Assembly: GCA_963693085.1 (NCBI GenBank)
Contig: OY856410.1
Location: 566,156,406-566,220,405 of the forward strand
Direction: 5' to 3'
From: Alisma plantago-aquatica
Lineage: Eukaryota > Streptophyta > Magnoliopsida > Alismatales > Alismataceae
Length of the DNA stretch: 64,000 nt
The notes beneath the pieces were generated by a model. That model was given only the letters and a program-made list of their open reading frames with translations. It had not been told where the DNA came from and did no database searches. The position numbers and the translations under genes are program-made. Of this stretch, positions 11,330 to 24,200 are shown in pieces; within the stretch, counting starts at the first letter, position 1; each line of letters opens with the position of its first letter.

Positions 11330-12097
11330 CTAGTGACAATGGTGACAGCTGCCTTCTTTGGAGATCCCACCTTTAGCTTTGAGTGCAGATGACTTTGGCT
11401 TCTGCCCGACTTTATAACCTTTCTTACCCTTGCCTTTGACTTTTGACTTTCCCTTTGTATTGCTAATCATCATCACAAACTTGGGCTTGTCTTTCTTCAT
11501 CTGTGCTTCAGCTGTCCTCAACATGCCCCATAATTCTGACAAAGTCTTGTCAAGATTATTCATGTTGTAGTTCATGGCAAAATGACTATATGATTCAAGC
11601 AACCATTGTAGAATCACATCAGTGGCCAACTCTTGACCTAGGGGAAATCCTAGCTTGGATAGGCTTTCCACGTACCTAATCAAAGTGAGTATATGGGTGC
11701 CAACTGAGTCTCCCTCTTTCATCTTACTTCTGAACAAAGCCTTGGAGACATCATATCTCTCCTGTCTTGCTTGATGCTGGTACATATTATTGAGATGTGT
11801 TACCATCTCCATGACATTCATGTTCTCATGCTACTCTTGCAACTCATAGTTCATTGAGCACAACATTAGGCACTTGACATCCACAACATCATCAAGATGC
11901 TTCTTGTAAGCATCCTTTTCAGCCTTGGGCGCATTTGAGGCGGGTTCCGCTGGCTTTGGTGTTTCAAGGACATAGAGCTTACGCTCATGTGTGAGAACAA
12001 TTCTCAGCGTCCTAAACCAGTTTTGAAAGTTGGTTCCGGTAAGTTTGTCCTTCTCAAGGATCGATCGCAAAGAGAAAGTGTCAATGTTGTTTTCCAT
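11330..12097 (-). pseudogene. Copia Gag (UBN2 type, two interrupting stops)
   Basis: Start ATG at 12097 (MENN..). An 88-codon segment (12097-11831) carries the N-terminal gag block with NFQNWFRTLRIVL. After one stop, a 163-codon segment (11821-11330) carries the UBN2 core (MVTHLNNMYQHQARQERYDVSKAL) and a lysine-rich nucleic-acid-binding tail ending in CHHCH. The next codon, TAG at 11332-11330, lies inside the CCHC knuckle; the sister element has CAG at the same codon (60192-60194), so this stop is a C-to-T change. Gag would form the particle shell and bind RNA. Open stretches are the longest among the copia copies here. Confidence 0.85.
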
Positions 12098-12487
12098 TTG
12101 ATTGCTACAAAAGAAAAAGTTTGCATTTGGTCCAAAACATTTTGACTTGTGAAGATTTGATAAATGAGATTAATTAGGCCTTTAATTAATTACACTCCCA
12201 CTATTTTATTCAAATTGATATCCCTCACTATCAACTCGGAAGATTGCAGCGTACAATCTTCTAGTGAGCCAAGATCCAAAATAATTGGATCAATGCCCAG
12301 CCAACGCCGGCGTCAAAGACCAAATACTAAGGTTGGCAACTTTTGCCAATTGCATCATATGCAACTTTTAGATAGATGATCATGCACAACTCCTTGCCAT
12401 GATGCATCTATGTGCCTCTAGGTACTTGATCCTATCAAGGTTCCCTAGTTAAGTTCAACCCATAAGCCAACATGATGAGTGTGCAGC

Positions 12488-12557
12488 CTGCGGAGGCAGA
12501 CCCACACACCCACCATCACACTTCTACGAGATAGACATTGTACCAAGCGGAGGCATG
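12488..12557 (-). other. Twin small hairpins in the A1 leader
   Basis: On the minus strand CATGC-CTCC-GCTTG (12557-12544, one mismatched pair) and CTGC-CTCC-GCAG (12499-12488, perfect), in the same context as the pairs at 1602-1673 and 58967-59036, about 0.4 kb before the gag start. Confidence 0.5.
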
Positions 12558-12904
12558 CCCACACATTGTCGATCAAGCTTTTCATGTGTGTTTCTTTATG
12601 GAAGGTAACTAAAACTTAATATTATTAATTGAGGGGTTTTATTAATACATATATATATCCAAACACCACATACTTATAATACGTATCATATACTACTATA
12701 TCCACAACCACAAATGATAGACATGCAATTACAAACACAAATACATCGGTTATGGCCATACTATTGTAATCCTATAGAACAACAAAGGATTACGGTCCAC
12801 CTATGGTCTTATGCATCTCATGCAACAACACATGTGAATCAACCTGTAAGGATCAACTTTACAATGAACTACTTCATGGATGCTCTGTGAGGTTGGAACT
12901 TCAA

Positions 12905-13045
12905 GTTGCTTCTTGGAATTGGATCTTCATGTTGCTTCTCCATGGATGCTCCTTGGAGTTGGATCTTCAAGTTGCTTCTTGGAATTGGATCTTCATGGTG
13001 CTTCTCTATGGACACTCCTTGGAGTTGGATCTTCAAGTGGCCTCC
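12905..13045 (-). repeat. 66 bp minisatellite in the A1 leader
   Basis: About two copies of a 66 bp unit (gttgcttctt at 12905 and again at 12971). The sister element A2 has the same unit and period at 58520-58680 in its leader. Small plus-strand ORFs over it are products of the repeat, not genes. Confidence 0.75.
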
Positions 13046-13770
13046 TTACATCAAGTTTACAAAGACTAAAACTAATCCTATCTCTATTACATCATATGAG
13101 TACAAATATAATGGGAAATAATTAATTACACTTTGAAATAAGAGATGAGGCTCGACATGCAAGCCGAATACTTTATACAAGAGATCCACATACAACCATT
13201 ATGCATCCATAGAATTCTCAAACAAACATGTCTACAAGATTCACAACCACATTCATTCACAACATCCACAAAAGGGGATTCTAGGCCATAATCATGCATG
13301 CAATCACCACATAAAATAGATTTTAAAGGCAACATGTATGATATCATATGTATATCTACATATATGTATATACATATTAAAATTGCAGTACTTTTAATGT
13401 GAGACATTCCCCATTAAATAATTTTTTGACTTCCACACAAACTATGCAGGGTACATAGGGGAAGCGCCCCTGTGTGGGGATCCCGCTGCCCAGTTAGTGA
13501 GCAGGGGTCGAGGGGAGTTCGTCCCTCACGGGATATTAGGAGCAGAGCCCCTAAAAGGTCTACTAAAGTTTACTTCCGCGCACTTAGGAAAATCAATATT
13601 TTCCATAGTCGACCCCGTCCGAAATGTAAAAAAAAAGCCTGCGGCGTATGTGGAGTTAGATTTAGATTTGCAGATTAGCAGTTTTAATTCACATCGTATG
13701 CAACATAGAAAACAATATACATCGATTCGATCATATCGAAATGAATCCAAATACGTCGTAGATTGATGCT

Positions 13771-13782
13771 GCTCTGATTCCA
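13771..13782 (-). other. Primer binding site of A1
   Basis: Minus strand TGGAATCAGAGC, one base after the LTR end. It differs by one base from TGGTATCAGAGC kept in A2 at 57858. Confidence 0.85.
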
Positions 13783-13783
13783 C

Positions 13784-14507
13784 TATTGGGTTTTATGGAG
13801 AAAACATGTGCGGCAGAAGCAACAAAAAAAATTCCACGCAACCCCAAACAAGATTTCGTCGACAACAACATATTCAGAAAGAGTGTTTGTGGGATATACC
13901 TTATCACAGAGCAAGTCTAGTGATGTCTCATTGCACGATGGTGTACAACGTTGCTGGCCTACATAGACATAACTTCTCTCCTGTTCACTGAGTGTGTCAC
14001 ACGAAGATCTGACGGCGTTTCTTTCGTGCGGTGATGTATGCCGCTTGTAGCGCATACAAATGGTCATAGATGTCCTCTGAACGTAGGCATCCCAGTGTCT
14101 GCGTCTCTACTTCATCCATGCAGATGGACTAAAACTCCACGTCACACTTCCTAAGCTTGCGGGAAGGAATCATCTCTGTTTGGCGGCGTGCTACTGTCGC
14201 GGTGCTCTCCTTTCTCTCTTAAGAACGACGACGACTAGGGTTTACGTACGTGAGCGTAAACTAAAAAGCCCCTCTCAATATCTTATATAGATATCGACCG
14301 TCAAGCCCCTTTAAATAGGAGACGAGAGGAAGTAGGGTTTTCTAAACCCATCAGTAAACAGAAACACTACATTAATTAAAATGCTCATGGATTAATTATA
14401 ATATTCTGGAATTAATTAATTAACAAAATAATCACATTAATTGATTAATTAATATCCGAATCCATGCAATAGCTCATGATGGCTTTATGGGCATATATAT
14501 ACCAACA
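13784..14507 (-). repeat. A-type 5' LTR of A1 (724 bp)
   Basis: Begins TGTTGGTATATATATGCCC on the minus strand at 14507 and ends cccaata at 13784. The LTR at 57133-57856 has the same length and aligns throughout. A TATA-like TCTATATAAGA sits at 14291-14281 on the minus strand; in A2 the same place reads ctttacaag, so its TATA is lost. The LTR ends in ATA rather than ACA in both copies. Confidence 0.85.
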
Positions 14508-15330
14508 TATTTAATATGAGTTTTCAATCGATCTGTTGTTTATTGAACCATGATGATCAAGTTAAACTATATGCATAGTCGTGTACTTCAATTGGAATAC
14601 TTCTTGCAACAATAACATGATTCTTATGCTTTCAAGTTCTCTCTTCAAGAATCCATGTCATGATTATGGGAAATCCAAGTAAATTTAATTATGTCAAGTT
14701 AATGATGAATCATGTAATAGGTGGTTATTTTGAACACATCATGTTAATGTTGAGCCTACGGGCCTTATGAGCACCATTGGTGCATAAGTGTCACAGACAC
14801 TATAACCAACCACCAAGATTAATTTATGTGAACTGAAATATACTGTTCAATTAGTTTCATGTTTTTCCTTATTGTCATGTTATTATATTGTTATAATAAT
14901 ACTCAATGTTGCGTACTCTAACATGAATTTTATTGCACGCATGGATGGGGGCGCGATGCCCACAGGTACAAAGAAACTTCCAGAATAGAGCCATACAAAG
15001 GTCAACTGAAGGAATAGGTCGAGGTTAATAAGATACACACATGATGGGGTGCCATCTACAATAGAAGATCCTAATGAGTATAGATAATTTCATGTATGTC
15101 TTCAACAATGTATAATCATGTATATCTTAGTTAGTTTCAATTCAAGAACTCAACTATGGACAATGTATAAATCAAGTTTAATATCTATGCATGGTTATTG
15201 TTTACTTTATTTGCAATGATTATTATGATTGTGACATCCCTTTGAGCAAAAGTACCCTATGTTATGGAATACATGGGAGTTGCTTCCATTTTTATATGTA
15301 TGCTTAAAGGGGGTGTTACACACATAGTGT
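14508..15330. other. Unassigned AT-rich spacer
   Basis: No ORF of note, no repeat partner elsewhere in the window and no recognisable LTR or RNA gene. tattt at 14508-14512 is where the right half of the A1 target duplication would lie. Probably old degraded repeat. Confidence 0.5.
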
Positions 15331-16260
15331 CTTGGGACATCATTTGCGTACCTATAGTGGAAGGTGGTTTGGGAATCCAGAAAGTCTAGGAATGGAATTC
15401 TACAGGACTAACTAGGCTCCTTTGGGATATTGCAAATGGGAAAAATAATTTATGGATCAAGTGGATCCACAATAGATACATTAAAGGAGAATCCGTGTGG
15501 CCTTGCAATGCTAAGCAAGAACATATCTAGTTTTGGAGATCACTCCTCAAACAAAGAGACACCCTTATCCCTACTGTGAAATTTCACATAGGATATGGTA
15601 GCTGTATTTCTCTGTGGAAGAACCCATGGGTCTCTAGTAGCTTCTTGCATGACCTGATTGGCCCGCAACTTAAGCTTAGAAATGGCTTTATCTCCTATAA
15701 AATGCTAAAAGACTTTATAGTCAACAAGTGGTGGGTCTTCCTCTACGCCCGAGGTGCTGAAGATCTTTTCAACATATGCTCAAGTATTAACCTTGCTAAA
15801 AACAACCACTATTACCTTCAAGGACTAGAACAGTTCACTCTCAGGGGTGCCTGGGACCTTAGAAGATCACTAGGTACTGAACTCGAATGGGCTAAATGGC
15901 TATGGAGTTCCAAAGAACCTAACCGTGTCAAATTCTTTGGCTAGAAGCTACTGCAAAAAAGACTGGTAACAGAGGATTTCCTGCAACATAGAGGATTCAA
16001 CATTGCATTTAGATGCAGTCTATGTAAGAATAATTGTGAAACGAGAAACCATCTTCACTGGAATTGCGGGTTTATGACTGAAGTATGGCAAAGAGCTAGA
16101 AATGTCATCCCTCATACACACAATTGTGAAGAAGATGTACTACAATTAAATGGCAGAAATGAAAAGCTTATGGCATTATTGACCCTTTATTAGATTTGGC
16201 GTACAAGAAACATGTTCGTTTTTAAAGATAGAACTCATGTAGCTTGCACTACATGAATTA
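15331..16260 (+). pseudogene. 3' fragment of an L1-type LINE ORF2 (zf-RVT region)
   Basis: Conceptual translation gives the region after the reverse transcriptase of plant L1 elements: VEGGLGIQ near 15355, then LWIKWIHNRYIKG, a GYGSCISLWKNPW block at 15590, and a zinc-binding domain reading CSLCKNN..HLHWNC near 16015-16070. The longest open part is 15576-15944 (122 codons); stops break it near 15390, 15530, 15942 and 16190. The catalytic domains are absent upstream, fitting a 5'-truncated insertion. It is only distantly like the full LINE at 40705-46758. No clear poly(A) tail or target duplication. Confidence 0.75.
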
Positions 16261-16328
16261 GAATAGCTGATGAGTATAGCTATCTCATTCATAGATAGTT
16301 TTCTTTGCTTATACTCATACCACTTGTA

Positions 16329-17772
16329 TAAAAAAATCACCAAAAATACACTTTAATCATCATAACTCCAAAATATGAAAAATTATATGTTTTCTTAACC
16401 AAGAGAACCTAACTAGATCAATGGTGATGTTTTAAGAGTCTAAATCAGAGTTTTGTGTGAAAAGTCAAAAAGTAGGATTTTCTTTACATTAATGCATATA
16501 ACAAACCCTAATACATGTGAATGATGTGTAATTAGGCAAAGTTGATCTTGGAAACAACTAGATTGATGAAGAGTGTTTCTAGGACATATGCTTAAGGTAT
16601 GTTTGCATCTCTAATTATTTTTATTGATCAATTATCCTACTTTATTCTTCTCTTAGTCCTATGGACATTAACCTACACACAATGTCTTCTCATCTAAAAA
16701 TCATGGTTCATGTGAACTACCTTATTTGATACAGATCTTGTGGTCATGGATATTCATTTGGACTTTCTCTTATGTTTTATGCATGCTGGACATATTTGAT
16801 GATATGTGCTTCTTTTCCCACCATGGTAGTGGATGTGCATATGGCACATTGTGATGATATTTGGAGGGATGTTCTCATCCTTTTTGTTCTCTTATGTTCT
16901 TAATCTCTTGTATTCTTGCTTGTTCCTTTTTATATGCATCATGTGGTGGCTTCTAGTATAATGTTACATGTTATTTCATGTGGATGTGAACATTCCCACA
17001 TATGAATGCAGATGTTAAATTCTTGCATATTTATATATTTGGGTAGATGTTAAATTCCTGCTTGGGTAGATGTTGACAGACCCTGCCACCCCATATTTAG
17101 AGCAGGTGTATACAAGACCCTGCTCAGCCCACATTATTTATGGTAGATGTGTTATTTCCTACCTGCATGTTTATATTATCTAGTTTTGTCATAGGTGAAA
17201 CACATGGATGGTTTGAACTTAGCTTTTGCTCTTATTTACCATGTTTTTGACTTCATTTCCTTTATGCCCCTTTTGGGTAGTACTTTACTTTTCCATGGGA
17301 AGCCTTTTTATTTGATGTCCTTTATTATTTTAAATTACTCATTTTCCTATTTAGTATGCACATACCAGCCTTTGCTGATGTTTTGTTTTCTTCTCTTCTT
17401 GCTGGGGTATGCTTCCAACCCTAGGTGAAGGACTTGGATGATATGGCATGAAAACTTAGACTTAACTTAAGGATTTAAAGCATGGAGACAAAGTTTTTAT
17501 GGTTTAGATTTCCCTCTACTAGATCCTTATGATGTACCCTTTATGTAAACCCTTACGGGAGATGATGTTGAGGTACTTTTGTAATCTTATTATAAATTGA
17601 ATATAGTCAATGTTTTTATTCTATTGCTAAACTTTGGTGTTATGATACATTCATGTTGGATAAATTGGTTTCATCCCTTTGGCAAAAAAATTATGTTGGT
17701 GTTTGGTTTTGGATGTTGCCTTTTTATTTTAGTAGGGAGTGGTTCCCGTCTAGGATCCCACTCCTTACGTCA
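16329..17772 (+). repeat. 5'-truncated 5' LTR of a coding-less gypsy-type element
   Basis: 1444 bp that align with 20511-21296, 25189-25320 and 36439-36926 read in succession, and end just before a priming site (17773). The match begins abruptly at 16329/20511, with no TG start, whereas the 3' copy extends ~1.95 kb further upstream. So the left copy has lost its first part. ORFs at 17195 and 17597 within it are incidental. Confidence 0.75.
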
Positions 17773-18562
17773 TGGTATTAGAGCCCATGGTAGTCAAAAT
17801 CGGACTATTTCAATTTTGTCTCGCCAATTAGAACCCTTGACTTACATAGCTCCCCTTTAGGTGACATGCTTGCCCTAGGTTTGTTCTATGTTAATAATGT
17901 GGTGAGGTTTTAGGATATCTTACCCTATCATATAGATTGATTATGATTTGTATCTCTTGATGCTATGAGGTTTGACTTGAGGATGCAATTAGGTTGAGGA
18001 GGTAGAAGGGTGAAGAGTTCTTGCTATGGATATATTGTGACTTGGTTTCTGCATTGAATTTTGGCCAACTTGTTGATTCTACTTTGCAATGTTTCTTATC
18101 GACAAAAAAATATATTTTCATTATAATAATATATGTACAAAATTTTCACTAATTTTCTCGATGATTTCTTGAACTAAGTCACAATGAAGAGATATGTTAA
18201 GTTTTTGTAGAGAAACTCTAGAATTAGTTGGCATAGAATCCTAACCCTAGTTTTGACTTTGGAGTTATGACTAGGATTGATAGGTGTAGTTGACATACCT
18301 TATTCCTTTTTGGATGTTAGGGTATTAGGTTAGAGACACGAGGACCTAAAGAACAACCCTTGGATTATATGACATGTTAGTTAGTTACATGAATAACATA
18401 AACCTTTAAAATATTCATAATTAAAATATGCAAAGTGATCATAATACCTTGATGTTGTTAATTTGACTTGTTAAGTTAAACATTTTAAGGGGTGGAAAGC
18501 AGTTGGTTGTTGATGTTTGGATCAATAGATTTTGAGGACGAAATCCTCTTTAAGGGGTGGAG
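17773..18562 (+). mobile_element. Short internal region of the coding-less gypsy-type element
   Basis: Only ~790 bp between priming site (TGGTATTAGAGCCC at 17773) and purine tract (TTAAGGGGTGGAG at 18550-18562). There is no gag or pol homology. Just before the tract stands TTTTGAGGACGAAATCC (18530-18546), nearly the same as the 3' end of the Tekay-like element at 33402-33420, where it directly follows the pol stop. It is therefore a deletion derivative or non-autonomous partner related to chromodomain gypsy elements. Confidence 0.65.
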
Positions 18563-21296
18563 TGTTGTAACATACCGAAACTTGGGTATATTCTTAGTTT
18601 AGCCTTAGTCTAAGTTTTTCATAACCCTTCCTTCCCTTCTGGCCTTGACATTTAATCTGTGGAAATATTAATGGTTTGGAATATAATTGAACATTAATTA
18701 TGCCAATGTAAGGTTATATGCATAAATATCTTAGTGGATGTTTTTAATGAGGGTCTAAAATGCAATTTAACCACTTAGGTGTGATATGATAAAATAAATT
18801 ACCTAGAACTTTCCATGGCCTATTGGAATGAGAAAGAGAAAAAGAAATAAATAGAAAAGATATAAACATGAAAATGTCATTAAATGATTTAATTTGACAA
18901 GTGATGATAATGTGAAGTAAATTGCCTAAAATTTTTAAAAGGAAAACTCAAAAAATAATTCTACACCCAAATTCATTTTCCTTGAGTTATAGTTTACTTG
19001 AGTGACAAGTTTCACAATTTTGGAAAATTAATAATTATCTTTGCATTAAGTGGAATGGGAAAATATGAGTTTTTCTCCAAATTATTAAATAAATCTTTAA
19101 ACGACTTTAGAAGTGGAAACAAACCTTAAATTCATAATATACATGTCAAAATTACTTTATGTGTGAATTTTTATCTAATTTTGATAATCTTAGATATTTT
19201 AATTAATTTAGGAGAGAGAATATAATATAAGGAACAAAAATATTTAATAATATGTTGAAAAAATTAAATAATGGCAAAACCATGTTCCTTACGTTTTTTA
19301 TTGGTTATATGACATGTTTTATATTTTTAGAAAGTTTCTAGATGCCTCCAATTCATTAAAAAGATAAAATAAGTGATATAATTTAAATATAATAATTAAA
19401 ATATTGTAAATTAAAAAAAACAAACTAATGTCAAAATAAGTTTCCTTACCCCAAAATTAACTAACCTACCAAATTTGGATTAATTTGGACTTCATTTGCA
19501 CCCTCAAATAATTATAGAAATTTTTGTACATTTAATGGATCAAAAGACCAAAGTTGGATGGTTGTATTAAATGTATCCGCTAGTCATCCCTACCTATGAT
19601 CCATGTGAATAGTAATTCCATGGATGTGCATATTTCAAAATGTAATAACTCACTCATTTCTACATCTTTTTCTATGATTCTTTTGCCTATGAGTTACAAA
19701 TTCGATTCCGCTTCTTTTGAGTCATCACTGACACAATTTCGTCGTGGTTTCGAGAAACGCCCAAACTCCCCTACATAGAGTTTTACAACTACCTTCCAAT
19801 TCTTCGTATCTCACTTCCCCACCTATAAATACCTATACCCTAACCTTTGTTTGGTCTCGTGCTATTCTCCTCTCACACCAATTTCACCCAAGACTTTGCC
19901 AAACTCCGCCGCAACTCCTTGCATCTGTCCCTATCGGCTACGGCCCGGGCTCCCTACTCTCTTCACGCCAACTCGATTCCTTGAAGAGTATGATATTGTA
20001 AACTCTTGTCTTTGTTTCATAACTTCAAATTGATGATTGGTCTCTGTTTGAGGTTTTTCCCAAAACCCAATGTGAGAAACAACATACTACTGCCCAGCCA
20101 TGGCCTCGGGGGGGGGGGTGGGAGACAATCCCCAAGTCATTTTCCTCTTTTACCCTTTCCATTCCTTCTTTCTGTGCTTTTCACGAGAGGGTTGTCTTCA
20201 TCTTTTCACCATTCTTTCTTTGCCTTAGTGTGAGTCAAACTCAGACTTTGACCACGTGACTTGGCTACCCCTGATTGGGCTAAGTCAGCACGTGGGCCCT
20301 CTCTCTCACTCTCTCGCCCATATTTTGATTATGTGGCATTTTCTGATTGGTCCATTTTAGAAAAATCATATCTTTTTATTCTTTTGTCCAAAAATTAAAA
20401 GAAAATATGTTTTAAAATAAAAAAATGTAAGATTTATTATAAAAATGTTTTCGAGACTTGGTTTTGAGTTTTATCAGAAGGTGTTTTCTAAAAATGAATT
20501 TAATAGATAAAAATCACCACAAATACACTTTAATCATCATACCTCCAAAATAAGCAAAATTATATGTTTTCTTAATTAGGAGAACCTAACTAGACCAATG
20601 GTGATGTTTTCAAAATCTAAATTGGAGTTTTGTGCTAAAAGTCCAAAACTAGGATTTTCTTTACATTAATGCGTATGACAAACCCTAATACATGTGAATA
20701 ATTTGTAATTAGGCAAAGCTGATCTTGGAAAAAACTAGATTGATGAAGAGTGTTTCTAGGACACATCTTTAAGGTATGTTTGCATCTCTGATTATTCTTA
20801 TTGAGCAATTATCCTACTTTCTTCTTCTCTTGGTCCTATGGACATTATCCTATACACAATGTCTTTTCTTTTGAAAAGGTTCATGTGAACTACCTTATTT
20901 GATATTGATCTTGTGATCATGGATATTCTTTTGGACTTTCTCTTATTTGTGCATGTTGGACATTTTTGATGATATGTGCTTCTTTTCCCACCATGGTAGT
21001 AGATGTGTATATGGCTCATTATGTGATGTTATTTGGAGGGATGTTCTCATCCTTTTTGTTGTCTTATGTTCTTAATCTCTTGTATTCTTGGTTATTATTT
21101 TTTATATGCATAATGTGGTGACTGCTACTATAATGTTACATGTTATTTCATGTGGATGTGAACATTCCCACGTATGAATGAAGATGTTAAATTCCCACAT
21201 ATTTATATATTTGGGCAGATGTTGATAGACCCTGCCACCCCATATTTAGAGCAGATGTATACAAGAGCCTGCTCACCCCACATTATTTATGGTAGA
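18563..21296 (+). repeat. 3' LTR of the coding-less gypsy-type element, segment 1
   Basis: Begins TGTTGTAACATACCG right after the purine tract. From 20511 it matches the truncated 5' LTR. It contains a TATA box CTATAAATACC (TATAAATA at 19824-19831) followed by C-rich leader-like DNA, and an 11-base G run at about 20108. Interrupted at 21296/21297 by a solo LTR. Full length without insertions is ~3.4 kb. Confidence 0.7.
19824..19831 (+). promoter_or_regulatory. LTR promoter TATA box
   Basis: TATAAATA between pyrimidine-rich stretches inside the LTR starting at 18563. Position and context fit a plant RNA polymerase II core promoter. Confidence 0.5.
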
Positions 21297-24200
21297 TGTA
21301 AGGACCCTGACCTCCATTTTGGTCTTATCCTATTTGTTTTTCCTAACCCCTATGCTTAGTTGCTTGCTAATCACCTTTAGTGGTGATTAGGGTTTGCTTG
21401 TGTTTTGTTGAGTGTTGAAGGTGTTACTTGCAAAATAACCTAAGTTAGGGTTGATAGGCAAGTTTGTCACCTTAACAGATGTTCTTCTCTCTCTTTGCTT
21501 CCTCTAAGATGAGAGGAAGGTTTGGGCTCATGCCTTGAGTTGTATTGGGCTTGGTTGAGCTCTGTTGGGCCTTTTTTCCCTTGTTTGGGCCTTGCCTTGC
21601 TTTGAGGAGCCATGTATCGGGCAAGGAGGCTTGTGTCGGCCATGAGGTGTGCCGACCATGATGTGTATTAGCCTAGAGGTGTTGGTGGCATATCGGTCAT
21701 GGTTTGAAGTGTGTCGGCCTTTGACTTTGTTGAACCTCTTTCTTTGGTTGTGTCACCCTAGTTTGGACATGTGGCCGAACCTTGGTTGTGTGGTGGCATG
21801 GTTTGTGCATATGTTTTGCAAGGTGGAAAATGTGTGGACATGTGTCCCTGGGTAAGGTGACACCTTGCCATGGTTCCCCTTTGATCCTCATATATATATG
21901 CCTTGTCTTTCTCTTCCTTAGGAAACCTTTGGCTCTTTGTTTCTCTTCTCCCCTTGTGTGCACGCACACCTCCCTTGGTGCTTGGTGGCCGATCCCTTTG
22001 AAGGAGTTCTCTTCTTCTTCCTCTAGCTTGGTGGCCGGACCATAGGTGGGGAGCCTTGGATCTAGGAGCTTAAAGATTGGAGCCTTGGAGCTTGAGGAGC
22101 TTGCTTAAGGCGGGTTACATAATTTCTAACCCTAGCTATACTAGCTTCTCTATGTTACATGTTCATATATGTTGATGATCGACCATTGCATGTTATGTTT
22201 CTTGCTCTAGTACATGTTGTTGATATTATGGATATATTGAGCATGATGTTGTTGATGTTGTTGATGGTTTATATGCCTTTGGATCTAGTTGGCCGAACCA
22301 TAGTTTGGGGTTTTCTTGTTGAGCAATACCCCTTTCTCTCCTTGGTTTTTGAGAAGTGAGTTTGAGCTCTAGTGATGTGGGCAATACCCCTCTCTATTTT
22401 AAGTTGAAAGGTGAGTCTACATTCTAGTTGCTTGGGCAACACCCTCCTCTCACCATGGATTTGAGAGGTGAGCTCTTGGATATGTGATGACCTAAGTTGA
22501 GGTTGATCCTTGTGGTTGCCCGATTTGTGATAGAGGTTGTGCAAAACCCCTCTCTGTTGGGTGTTGAGAGGTAAGCCGATCTTCTTGATCATTTAGGGTT
22601 TGGTGCCCTTATGCTTGAGGTTGAAGATGACCTTGTAGAGTTGTGCTTTGCACGTTATGACCTTGGAGTAGTGCTGCCCGATAGCTGCGTCTTGAGTTGT
22701 ACCCTTGGCTGATATATCTAGTTGAAGTTTGGTTGGTGCCCTTTAGGGTTCCCTTGCGCGATACCATCTTGCCTTGAGATGGCTTTGGACGATACCACCT
22801 TGTTTGGATGAGCTTTGGGTGATATGGTATGGTGCCCGACATGATAGCCCTAGATGCTGGCCAATATGTTGCTGCATGGCCATGCACGATACAACTCTTG
22901 GGCTTCATGAATGCCTTGGCCTATAGGGATGATCCTTGGATGATAGGAAGTTGGTTGCACGGTAGGGACACTTGGGTGATACCCCTTTGGTCGATATGGA
23001 CCATGTGAGGGTTGTCCGATAGAGGAAACCCTAACCCTAACCCTAGCTGAGGTGCATGGTTGGCCTTTGGCCGATAGCCCTATGATGATGCACGATACAC
23101 CTTGCCTGACACCATGTGAGCTTGTGGGTTCTTGTTGCATGATAGGTGAAGTGATGGGGTTGGCCGATATGGTGGTGAGCTTGCTTAGGGTTGGGAAACC
23201 CTAGCCGATACATCTTCTGGTGAGGGTTGGCGCTGCCCGCCATACCTATAGTGAGGGTTGCAAGAGCTTTGGTGAGGGTTCTGATAATCCAGAATGTATA
23301 TAGCTAATCAAGTGATATGGTGTAATCATCTTGAATCCTGCAACTATGATAATGAGATAAGAAGATAGGTTGTGAACCAGGAAGTTTGGAAGGATATGAT
23401 GTTGCTACACATGATAATGTGACACATGTATTTGATCACAAGTATGGGGCATGATATATGCTTATGATTGATAATAAAACTATGATTTCTACAGCTTATG
23501 TATAATATACTCATAGATGTTGCTTTATACTTGATAGCATGATAATCCTATTAATCCATGATGGCTTCAATTATCTCTATGGATGTGTATACTAACCATG
23601 CATGTATTTTTATGCGGATTCATAGCCTGGTAAGAGCTATGAGATGTATGTGCTTGAGTAGCACCATGTGGTAATAAGATAACAAGTTGATAGGTCTGAG
23701 GACCTGATATAAGGCTGAGTGCCTAGTTGAGGTGTTATCCTCTGATGATGAGATAAGGGATGTGTTCCCAGAATGCTAATGCATGACTATGATGCCTTGA
23801 GAGGCAGTGGTTGATATAATGAGGGATTGAGGTCCCAGGACAGTATGATGATGACAATAATGATGTAATTCTATAAGGCTATGTTTATACTTTGGTTGCC
23901 TCAACAATTGGATTAAAACATACTAATTAATTATAGATGAACATATCATGTAGTTTGCCCTGGCCATAGATCCATCATCGTCAGTATCATGGTGATGGTG
24001 AAACAGGTTTATCCTGTGGGATTTTCCTGGAGCGCATATTGTTGAATATGCGTGGTTTTCCCCTAGCCTAAAATAGGAGGAATCTGAGTACCGCTGTGAA
24101 TATATGGAGCATGGTGAATAGACCCATGGATCGGGATATGTGATGATGAGCATGATGCGTTCATGGCTCGGATGTGTGTACTAGCACCTATGTTAAGGTG

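Larger units (their letters stand above)
7510..14507 (-). mobile_element. Ty1/copia Angela-like element 'A1' with mismatched LTRs
   Basis: Read on the minus strand: LTR 14507-13784, priming site 13782-13771, leader, gag 12097-11330, protease, integrase, reverse transcriptase, RNase H down to about 8200, purine tract 8137-8125, LTR start at 8124. The order protease-integrase-RT-RNase H is diagnostic of Ty1/copia. The left LTR is B type and cut at 7510 where B1 begins; the right LTR is the 724 bp A type also seen at 57133-57856. The coding region is far better preserved than in B1 but has many stops and is inactive. Confidence 0.85.

Noticed and set aside
12803..13125. Three overlapping plus-strand ORFs with repeated LELDLQVASW-like peptides
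   Set aside because: They are all translations of the 66 bp minisatellite on the strand opposite the element, and A2 does not keep them.
15576..15944. Possible small host gene of 122 codons
   Set aside because: Translation matches the post-RT region of LINE ORF2, with flanking LINE sequence on both sides in broken frames.
20108..20118. G run as a possible G-quadruplex or functional tract
   Set aside because: A single homopolymer inside an LTR, with no further G tracts nearby to form a stable fold.
23026..23046. Telomere-like CCCTAA repeats (about three units)
   Set aside because: The unit is six bases rather than the plant CCCTAAA, very short, and embedded in a solo LTR rich in ccctaa words.
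22269..23243. Cluster of minus-strand ORFs in the solo LTR
   Set aside because: Short, overlapping and without domains. They reflect low stop density in GC-richer LTR sequence.
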